Shown one piece after another: positions 1 to 9,900 of a stretch of 35,989 nucleotides of DNA. Position 1 is the first letter of the stretch; every line of letters begins with the position of its first letter. The stretch spans positions 1 through 35,989 of the forward strand of contig CABPSV020000063.1 of the NCBI GenBank assembly GCA_902459845.2, in the 5' to 3' direction. This DNA comes from Hepatocystis sp. ex Piliocolobus tephrosceles (taxonomy: Eukaryota; Apicomplexa; Aconoidasida; Haemosporida; Plasmodiidae). A program made the position numbers and the translations under genes. The notes beneath the pieces are model-generated. The model ran no database searches. It worked only from the letters and a program-made list of their open reading frames with translations, and was not told the origin of the DNA.

Positions 1-51
<51 letters not shown>

Positions 52-133
52 GTATGATTTTACATGTATAATATATTATAAAACATGTATTTTCAATTAT
101 AATTCAAATATGCTCAGAATATAATTTTTATTG

Positions 134-177
<44 letters not shown>
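1..177. repeat. T44 ... A44 homopolymer pair (inverted)
   Basis: A 44-nt T run (1-44) and a 44-nt A run (134-177) are complementary in inverted orientation and separated by 89 bp. The T run touches the window edge, so its true length is unknown. Confidence 0.85.
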
Positions 178-178
<1 letters not shown>

Positions 179-301
179 CCATCGCGGAATTTTTTTGTTT
201 TTCTTATATTTAAATTAAATAGCAATCATTTATATTGTGCATATATTTATATTTTTTTTTTATAATTAATAATATATCGAAGGAAAAGAATAAAAGTAAT
301 A
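1..301. other. upstream region / putative promoter and 5' UTR of the cullin gene
   Basis: No gene is visible here. The stretch holds a T tract at 1-44 (it may extend beyond the window), an A tract at 134-177, and AT-rich sequence running into the cullin start codon at 302. In Plasmodium such dA/dT tracts are common in nucleosome-poor upstream regions; a promoter role is inferred from position only. Confidence 0.5.
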
Positions 302-608
302 ATGGATGACCCACATCCTTTTAAAAATTACCCAAACTTTAATATAATACATAAAGGTAATAGCATGCATATCAATATGTATAATATAAATACTCATGTT
401 GTACATATATACATATACATATATACATACAATTTATATGTATATATATATATATATGTACATACATATAAGCACTACTATTTATATATGTGTTACGAAG
501 CCATAAAAAACCATGCATTATTGAAATGATGAAAAAAACCTTAATAATAAACAAAAATACTTTTAACAATCAAAAGTTTTATTAATTTACATTTTATAAG
601 CACATGTA

Positions 609-662
<54 letters not shown>

Positions 663-3600
663 CATACATACATACTTATTTATATATAAAACGTTATTTT
701 TATAACACAGTTTTGAACCCATATTCATACATATGTTATATAACAACATACTTTCGTAAATACATATATATATATATATACATGTTTACGCATATGCACA
801 CACGCACATTCATTTTTTTTTTTTTTTTTTCACCATTTGACAGATGTTAATGTTGATTATAAGCAACTACTTGCTCATATACAGAAAGTTGAAGAATATA
901 TAAGTATTATTTTTGAGTGTCTACCATATAATAAGTTGCAAATATACAATGATAAGAAATTTTTAATTGAACGTTTTTGTGATTTTTTTGTTTATTACAA
1001 TTGTCATAATTTTATATTAACAGTAATAAAAAAGCAATGTGAAAATAAAATAAATTCATTTTTTACAAGTTTGGATGCACAAATAAATAATAAAGAGTTT
1101 GAAGTTGCAGAAAGTTTTTTAGAATATTTTATCAATACTTGGAATAACTTTGTATCTGTTATTTTACATTTAGAAGATATATTATCATCTTTTTTTATAT
1201 ATAATAAAATTCCTTTAAAATGTAAAAATAAACCTGTCAATATATTTGTTAATTTATGGGAATTGTATATGCAGAAATTTATAAATATTAAACATTTATT
1301 TATGTTAAGTATTTGTAAATATTTAAAACTCGATAGAAAATATAGCCAGCAACATTTTTATGACTATATATGTATGGATGTATATGGAAATGAAGCTGAA
1401 TATAAAGAAATTAATGATAATAACTTTAGTAAATTGAAATGGGATAAATGGACAAATAATAATGATATAAAAAATCCGTTTAATGAATTAAAAAAGGAAG
1501 TGATTGATATTATAAATGAAAATGATAACGGGCGTTTTATGAAAATTGTATCACTTTACGATGATCATTATTGTGATAGGGTTGTCATGGATTCTTTAAA
1601 AAAAAAAACAGACAATAATAGTAATATCACGCAGGGTAATAAAAAAATAGCCAACAACGATAACAGTAGTAATAATAATAATAATAATAATAATGACAAA
1701 AATAGTAATTCATATAAAATAAAAAGTGAACTATTAATATTAAGTAAAGGTATATTAGATAAATTATCTTTGTATGGAGAGTTTGAAGCTATATACTTAA
1801 ATGAAGTTTATACGTATTATGAAAAAATTGTTACAGATTATGACACATTAATAAGAGAATGTGGTAACGGCAACAGCAGTAGTAACAACAGTAGTAACAA
1901 CAGTAGTAACAGTTATGTTTATGATTTACCAATTATAATTGAAAAAACATTATCTCATGAATATTTAAGATGCTTTAGATTTTTAAAATCTCGTACCCAA
2001 TATTACTTAATAAAAATATTAAATAAACTTTTAGTTATTAATCTTAAAGAGAAATTATTTGATGAAGAATATATAAAAGATTGTATTATTAATGAAAAAT
2101 ATGATTCTTTACGTAGCTTACATATATTTTCTGACAATTTAAACATCGAACTAGAATTTGCTAATTTATTTTTCAATGCCAGTATACAATTAGGTACTAA
2201 TTTAATTAGTAATTTAATAAATAAAAGAAATGATATTAATCTATTAAATAATTATGTTACTCAATTGGTTAATTTAAAACTAAACATTGATAGATGTATT
2301 ATAATATCATTTCATTCTTCTGATGCTTTTAAAAAAAATTGGAAGAAAATATTTGAATGTATATTAAATAAAGGGACACTAACTGAACATTATATGCCTA
2401 TTATACTTAGTTTATATTTAAATAACTCACTAATAATATATAATACTTGTTTAAACAAAATTTTTAAAAATAGTACACATAATAATAATTCTCGAACATG
2501 GGAAAATACAGAATATAATTTATTTTATGACTCAGAATGGTCTAATATGTATAGAGAAAAATATTTTTCTTCTAACAATTTTGACGATACCGTTTCAACT
2601 GATTCGGATTGTGTATATTTTGTAAAAAAAATGTTAAAAAAGAAAAAAAAAAAAAAAAAAAGTAAAACCCGTAATGTATTCATAAAAAAATCTGAAGTAT
2701 TATGTTCTAGAGATTATAATAATAGTTGCTATCATGATAATATTGATTATAACAATTTAAATAGTGACGAAAAAGATAAAATATTACAAATGTATTTAAA
2801 CAAAATGGAAAATCGGATTTATAAATATCGTTATATATGTAATAGAACTATTAATCTAATATTAACTATTATTAGTTTATTTAAATATTTAAATGATAAA
2901 GAAAAGTTTGAGAAATTTTATCGGTTATTTATGTGTAAAAGGTTAATAAATAAAAATACATTTAATATTGTTTTAGATGTCCAAATATATAAAATATTAA
3001 AAACAGAATGTGGAACACAATTTACAAACAAAATTGAAACTATATTAAAAGATGTTATACAAACAACAAAACTTAATCAAATATTTTATTATTATTTACC
3101 TAATACTATTGTTGATCCGAGTTATCATGGTAACATTAGCACTGGAAGTAATAGTGGAAGTAACAGTGAAAGTAATAGTGAAAGTTACAGCGAACATAAC
3201 AGCGAACATAATATTTCTGGTAATAATAGTGCCAAAAAAACAATGAATCAACTGTTAAGACAAAAAAAATACAGTGTTAATATTATTTTTTGTGATATTT
3301 GGGATTATAACAAAATAGATGATACTATAATATACCCAGAATCAATAAAATTGTGTAATCATACTTTTTTTAAATTTTATAAATTTTATAACAAATCAAA
3401 GAATATTACTTTTTTACCTTTATACGGCTTATGTACTATGAAAGTAAATTTGAAAAAATTAAAAAAACGATTTTTAACTGGTTATGATGAAGCTAATAAT
3501 ACTTTTAATACTTCTGGAGAAACTAACATTAACAACAATTGTGACAACTTACCTTCAAGTACTAAACACGTAATGTATATAACATTAACTATCATACAAG

Positions 3601-4076
3601 CTATTGTTCTATTATTATTTAACGAAAAAAATGAATATAATCTTGAAGAAATAACAAATAAAACTGGACTATTACATGATAACATAGTACACTATTTAAA
3701 AACATTATATCTCACTGAAGAAAATAAATTATTAATTTATGACGAATATAGTAAAACTTTTAAATTAAATGAATTATTCCATACGAATAAAAAACATCTT
3801 ACTGTTGATTACGCTGATACTAATTATAAAATAAATACTTCTGTAGATGCATTAAATCAATATGATTCAGAATTTGAAGATAAAAGTCTTCATATTGATG
3901 CATCTATTGTTAGGTTTTTAAAAACGTCGAAAAAGGCATCAGAAAAAGAGATATATGCACATGTTAAAAATAAATTGAAGATTATGTCAGTAGAACAAAT
4001 TAAAACCAGAATCGATTCATTAGTTACCAGGGAATTCATATTTTTACACAACGACAAATATTGTTATGAACTTTAA
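302..4076 (+). CDS. cullin family protein (scaffold of a cullin-RING ubiquitin ligase), two exons
   Basis: Cullins scaffold cullin-RING E3 ubiquitin ligases in nucleus and cytosol. I read exon 1 as 302-356 (starts MDDPHPFKNYPNF) and exon 2 as 844-4076, with a 487-bp intron 357-843 (donor gtaata, acceptor acag). The split codon G|AT gives HKDVNVDYKQ in frame and a 1,095-aa protein. An open frame running back to a TTG at 837 is intronic and not the true start. The cullin homology region is recognisable at 2880-3060 (FEKFYRLFMCKRL, then LKTECGTQFTNKIE). The C-terminal winged-helix neddylation domain has IVRFLKTSKK, where Lys about 1045 matches the NEDD8 acceptor of other cullins, and the protein ends in YCYEL. 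It is longer than typical cullins (about 750-800 aa) because of Asn, Ser and poly-Lys inserts near 1600-1700, 1860-1915, 2640-2660 and 3120-3235. It converges with SET1. By synteny it probably matches the P. falciparum chromosome 6 cullin-like gene. Confidence 0.93.
357..843 (+). other. cullin intron 1
   Basis: A GT-AG intron (donor gtaata at 357, acceptor cag ending at 843) with a T-rich tract before the acceptor. It contains a (TA)n run at about 611-658 followed by a short CATA array. I see no RNA gene in it. Confidence 0.85.
2643..2661 (+). repeat. A19 coding tract (poly-Lys) in the cullin
   Basis: Nineteen consecutive adenines lie in frame in a lysine run preceded by KKMLKKKKK. It lies in a Lys/Asn-rich insert between conserved cullin blocks. 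It is prone to sequencing or replication slippage. Confidence 0.9.
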
Positions 4077-4133
4077 AAATGTATGTGTATGTATGTGCAT
4101 TGTGTGTGTGCGCGTTTGTTTGATATGTGTGCG

Positions 4134-4168
<35 letters not shown>

Positions 4169-4482
4169 GCCCGGGTTAAACATTTATCATTGAAATCGGA
4201 AGTTTCGGTTTACGTATATCTGCTCATGTCTGTCAGTATGTTTCTGTTAGTATAAGTTTTAATGTAAGGGTTTCTTCTGTTTTTTTTTTTTTTTTTTTTT
4301 GTTTAGTCTCACTTTTATAAATATATGCTACTTTTAATTTTTTTCCTTTTCTTTATAAGAAATTTATTACTTTTTTTTTTTTTATTAACCTACTGTGTAC
4401 AAGTAAATAGAAAGCTTAAATATAAATTTTAAATATTTTTTACGTGTATAAAAAAAGAAAGAATATAATATTTATATTTAAG

Positions 4483-4562
4483 TTTTATATATAATATTTT
4501 ATATATAATATTTTATATATAATATTTTATATATAATAATTTATATATAATAATTTATATAT
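4483..4562. repeat. 14-bp AT tandem array
   Basis: About five copies of a unit close to tatataatatttta, the last ones slightly diverged. It lies in the cullin 3' flank. Confidence 0.75.
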
Positions 4563-4940
4563 AGATACGCACACGGTGTTTACTTTAAAAAAAAAAACAA
4601 ATACTAATGTTTTTCTAATTATATTTTTAAGTCACAAAACAAAAAGAAAGAAAGAAAAAAAAAAAAAAAAAAAAAAAAAAAAGACAAGAATTTAAAAATA
4701 AATGAACTGTGTTGAACAACATTATAATCTTTATATGCAATTGTAATATATTTCAAATTAAACATTAAAAATATACTAAAAAAAAATCATATATATATAT
4801 TTATGCAAGTTTGAATAAACATTGTGATGCCTGTTCAGACACGAGTATAACAAAACAGTAAACAATTTTAGCAGGTTTTAATGTATTTTTATTTTATACA
4901 AAAAAAAAATGAAGAAAAAAAGAAAGAAGTAAAAAAAAAT

Positions 4941-5117
4941 GAAGAAAAAAAGAAGGAAAAAAAAAAAAAAAAAAAAGAAGAAAAAAAAAAGGAGAAAAAA
5001 AAAAAGGAGAAAAAAAAAAGGAGAAAAAAAAAAAAGGAGAAAAAAAAAAAGGAGAAAAAAAAAAGGAGAAAAAAAAAAAAGGAGAAAAAAAAAAAGGAGA
5101 AAAAAAAAAGGAGAAAA
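4941..5117. repeat. homopurine tract, period 13-15, (A9-11)GGAG
   Basis: 177 nt on the + strand contain only A and G, mostly as runs of 8-11 A followed by GGAG. On the SET1 (minus) strand it is pure pyrimidine and begins 14 nt past the stop codon, so it probably lies in the SET1 3' UTR. Confidence 0.9.
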
Positions 5118-5130
5118 CCAGAATTTGTTG

Positions 5131-6158
5131 TTAATTCATTCTTCCTAAACATGTACTCGAGCCACATAAACAAACTAATTTTTTGCCTTCCGATTCAACA
5201 CCAAACTAAAAAAAATAAAATAAAGTAAAATGTAATGAGGCAATATAACAGCAAGCGAATATAATTGTAAACAAATGAAACAGCAAAACGTGGTGAGCTA
5301 ATTTGAAAAAAAATAAAAATAAAAAAAGCACTACAATTCACAATATACTAATTTTGCATAATGGTAAACTTTTAATATATATTTTTTTTTTTTTACTTGA
5401 TAGTCATATGTTATTTCTTCATTTGCAACGATATCTCTTTTAGCAAAAATAACAATATGTTTTAAACCTTGATCACAGCTAACTATTTTACAAAAACAAT
5501 TGGGCTAACAAAAAAAAAAAAAAATAAAAAAAAAAATAAATAAATAAAATAAAATAAAATAAAAATAATATTAAATGTTAAATATTAAATGTTAAATGTT
5601 AAATGTTAAATGTTAAATGTTAAATGTTAAATGTTAAATGTTAAATGTTAAATGTTAAATGTTAAATGTTAAATGTTAAATGTTAAATGTTAAATATTAA
5701 ATGTTAAATGTTAAATGTTAAATATTAAATGTTAAATATTAAACGTTAAATATTAAATGTTAAATATTAAATGTTAAATATTAAATGTTAAATGTTAAAT
5801 ATTAAATGTTAAATATTAAATGTTAAATGTTAAATGTTAAATATTAAATGTTAAATGTTAAATATTAAATATATAAAAAATGTGTTACGCAGTTGTATAT
5901 CTGCGTATATGAGCGAGTATTAAGTGAGTACAAAAATATTATTACTCCATGCATATATACAAAATATAATATAATGTTTTATTACCATGCAACTGTGGTT
6001 TATGAATCTACTGCTATTTCCCCATTTTGTTGCATCAATAATTATATTTTCATTAAGTCTAAACATATAACAACTACTCTCAATTTTATCATAATACTTT
6101 TCTCTTTTGTCACTTATTATATTTCGTATATATTCACCAATGTACTCAATCACAGGCT

Positions 6159-6190
<32 letters not shown>

Positions 6191-6930
6191 CGGGTCGGAA
6201 CCAAGTTAATAGAACAATGAAAAAAAGAAAAAATAATTGACTAATAAACATACAAAAATAAAATACTAACAACAAAGACACATTAAATACATGAAATATA
6301 TATTATTATATATTATCTATTGAATAAACTGCGTGTAACATATTAATACAAAAAAAAAAAAAGAGTCTTTTTTTTTTTTTTAGTTATTACCTCTCCTTCA
6401 TTAATTAATTCACGTGTATATAACCCATAGCCATGTATATTACTTTTTTTTACATATAATCGGGAATTTTTAGAAATGTTTAATAAATGACGATATGACA
6501 TTGTACTGTTAATATTATATTTATGTTTTACTGTTTTTCTTGTATTTATACTATTCTAAAAAAAAGCAAAAAGTGGAGCAAAAAGTGGAGCAAAAAGTGG
6601 AGCAAAAAGTGGAGCAAAATGTATAGCAAAAGGTATAGCAAAATGAGTAATTTTTAGATGCGCAAAGATATTCAACACGTTTATTTACATACTTACACAG
6701 TTACATATATATATGTATGTTAGTATGTATATGTAAATGTGTAAGTATGTATATGTATATACTCATTTTTTTTTTCTTACTTCCTCAGCTTTCACCTTCC
6801 CCTGTTCATCTTCTTTATAAATTGACATATCTTCATTCGAAAATCTACACAACAAATTGTTCCCATAAGTAATTTGCCCCGTTGTGTGTTTTTGTGAGTG
6901 TTCATTACATTGTCTGAAAAATAGGAAACA

Positions 6931-6984
<54 letters not shown>

Positions 6985-9900
6985 GTATATACACACTATA
7001 TATACAGTATGTATGAGTATTATGTAATATGAGCAACATATACATAATAAATGAACAAAAAAAGGTAAGCGGCCTTTACGTAGATTCATCTATAGCTAGC
7101 TAACCTTTGCTCGCTCTGCTCGTCTCTTAAGATATAATCACTAATTTTAGTAATTATATTTTTCCACATAAATTTAAAAAGCTTATATTTGATTTGATAT
7201 ACAACACATGGTAATGTTAATCCAAAAAAGTTATGAACATTAATAAACTTGTTATATTCATAAGATTTAAAAATATAATTATCCAAGTGTTTATGTAAAT
7301 GATCATAACTGCTTTGAATAAATTGCTTATATTCATCATTTATAAAAGGTATAGTATTTTTATAAGTAAAATAAGACATAAATTTTTTATATAATTTGTT
7401 TATGTCATAATCTTCTGCTAAAATAAATAATTTTGCATGTTCTTTTGAAAATAAATCTATTTTTATCAATGGAAATAAAATAATAGAAAAAAAAATATTA
7501 TTTTTTTTTATAGTAATTGAACAAATATAAAGAGCTCGAACTTGTAAACATATTTTCTGTAATATACTTTTTTTCAAATCTTGATTATAAATATTAACAT
7601 TTTTATAAATATGGAATAAATGAGCAGTTGGTAAATTAAAAAATGATCTCATATTTATAAATCCACATGGATATGCAAATTTTTCGCCTTCATATTTTAA
7701 AACATCTCCTATACTTAAAATGTTATGACAGCCTATTTTTATGATACAATTTTTGTTATAATGATCGTTTAACATATCACTATTTAAAAATGTACTATTA
7801 TAATTAATATTATTATATTTTTTATTATATTTATAATTAAAAAAATATTTTTCATTAATTTTTTTAATCAATATATCATTATACTTATTTATTATAACAT
7901 TCAGAAAATATTCTCTTTTATTTATTATGTTACTATAATAAATGCTGTTGTTTATATCTTTAAAAATTTGTTCCTTTTTATTGCATAATTTAACAATATT
8001 ATTATTATATATTTTTTTTTTCTTGTCTTTTTGTTTTTCTTCTTTATTTGGTATATTATAACTAGAAATAGGTTGTAACTGTTTTACATTAACTTTCTTA
8101 TATAAACCATTTTGTTCGAAATAAATATTTATGCCTTTTACTGCACTATGTTTTACTACTTCTTCATTTGTAACTGTACCTTTGGTTCTTTCCTCACCAT
8201 TTTCGTAATTATATAAATACATTTTATTAAAATTGTATGGTTTAGTAAATAATTTATCATTATCTGATAAACTATCATAGTAAATACTATTTACGCATAT
8301 ATCCTTATTATACAAATTTGTTTCATTATTGTTTATATTTTCTTTATCACTTAATAAAACATTTTTATTATTTGTACTTATACAATTAAGTGCAATATCT
8401 GCTTTCATAAGGGGGGGTGATGGTAATATCTTTTTTTTTTCTTTTTTTTTATTAGTTATTTTTTGTTTTAATAACAATTCTTTATTAATACTTACCATAT
8501 TAGATAAATATAAATTATATATTTGTTCGTTCTTATTTAAATACTTAGAAAAACAAGTTTTACCTGATTGTGAAGAAAAAAAATAATTTTCATTCATTAC
8601 AGTTTTATGATTTCCTATATACAAAAAATGTTTGAGTATAAAATAACATTTTGAAAGACTATCAATATTTTTATTATCAATAATTTTTTGTATGTTTATA
8701 TTAGCATCGTTTTTGTTCTCTTGTTTGTTTTCGTTTGTGTTTTCCTTTTTTTTCTCATTCATATTTTCGTTCATGTTTTCTTTCTTGTTCTCTTTTTTTT
8801 TCTCGTTCTTATTATCACTCTTGTTCTCGCTTTTGTTCTCGCTCTTGTTCTCGCTTTTGTTCTCGCTCTTGTTCTCGCTCTTGTTCTCGCTCTTGTTCTC
8901 GCTCTTGTTCTCGTTCTTGTTCTCGCTCTTGTTCTCGCTCTTGTTCTCGCTCTTGTTCTCGCTCTTGTTCTCTTTTTTTTTTTCCTTTTTTTTCTCATTC
9001 TTGTTATTCTTCTTTTTTTTCTCTTTTTCGTCCTTACTCTCGTCATTATGTGCATTGTGTTGCATCATATAATTCCCTTTGTCAGTTATATATTGTTGTG
9101 TATTAGTACATGTATCCATCTTATAATTATTCATGTTTTTATTCACTTGTCCATCCAGTTGCATATCCAGTTGCATATCTAGTTGCATATCCAGTAGCTC
9201 CCCCTCTCGTTTATCAATCGAAACATTTTGTTTTATAATAGTGCTGTATTTTTCTAAAATAAAATTTTTTTCTTTATTTTTATTTACATATTTGTTTATT
9301 ACATTTTCTAACTTTATTAATTTACAATCTATTTTTTTTTCTTTATTTACAATATCTTGTAGCAAAGATAAACATTTCTTTTTGTAAATTATTTTTATAC
9401 ATTCATTTATATTATTTAAAATTCGGTCCATAACATAATTATAATTATTTTCGAAATAAAACTTAACTATTTGTTTTAAAATGGGTTCCACACTTGATGT
9501 TGTTTCTCTCTTTGAATCAAATATATTATATATTTTTTTTTCGTTCCAACACCGATTACACCATATTTTTTTTATATTATAAATAATATGAATTGGATAA
9601 ATGTCTTTATTGTATTTATCATCCATTTTTATATAATTATTTCCATTTTTACTACACTTTTTAGTACTTACAAAACGATTCGAATTTTTATCATTATATA
9701 TAATAGTATCTTTTGTAAACCTACTTATATTACAACAATTTACATACTGAAAAAATTTATTGTTATAACTATTTTTATTTTTTATTATTGATGCATAAAA
9801 AGCACAATTTAAATGAAATTTAATGTCACAAGTACCATTACTACAATATACACTAGCATTATTATACCCACAAAGAAAACAAACTGATTCAATACTGTCA

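Larger units (their letters stand above)
4077..5130. other. convergent intergenic region (3' flanks of the cullin and SET1)
   Basis: No coding region is supported. Contents in order: a GT-rich stretch with (TA)n at about 4136-4161, a 14-bp AT array (4483-4562), an A tract (about 4649-4681), a more complex patch at 4800-4880 that I cannot assign, and a homopurine tract ending 14 bp from the SET1 stop. Apparent Lys/Arg or Phe/Ser frames across 4881-5228 are low-complexity artefacts. Confidence 0.7.

Noticed and set aside
302..529. Separate 75-aa gene starting at 302
   Set aside because: Only the first 55 nt are coding, as cullin exon 1. The remainder is TA-rich intron after the gtaata donor.
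837..843. Upstream start of the cullin at a TTG codon
   Set aside because: Positions 837-843 are the end of an intron (acceptor cag). The spliced frame from the ATG at 302 gives a conserved-looking N-terminus in frame.
4800..4880. Possible snoRNA (a gtgatgcc sequence resembling a C box)
   Set aside because: No matching D box or paired ends could be found; more likely 3' UTR sequence.
4881..5228. Lys/Arg-rich protein (+) or Phe/Ser-rich protein (-)
   Set aside because: Translation of the homopurine tract; part of it overlaps the final SET1 exon on the other strand.
5569..5872. Internal telomere-like heptamer array
   Set aside because: The unit is TTAAATG/TTAAATA, not the Plasmodium telomere repeat (GGGTTTA or GGGTTCA). 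It has no G run and lies within an intron.
5569..5872. CRISPR array
   Set aside because: Units are contiguous with no spacers, and the genome is eukaryotic.
8688..9182. Hydrophobic Leu/Val/Phe frames on the + strand
   Set aside because: Antisense shadow of the SET1 KSEN repeat; not a membrane protein.
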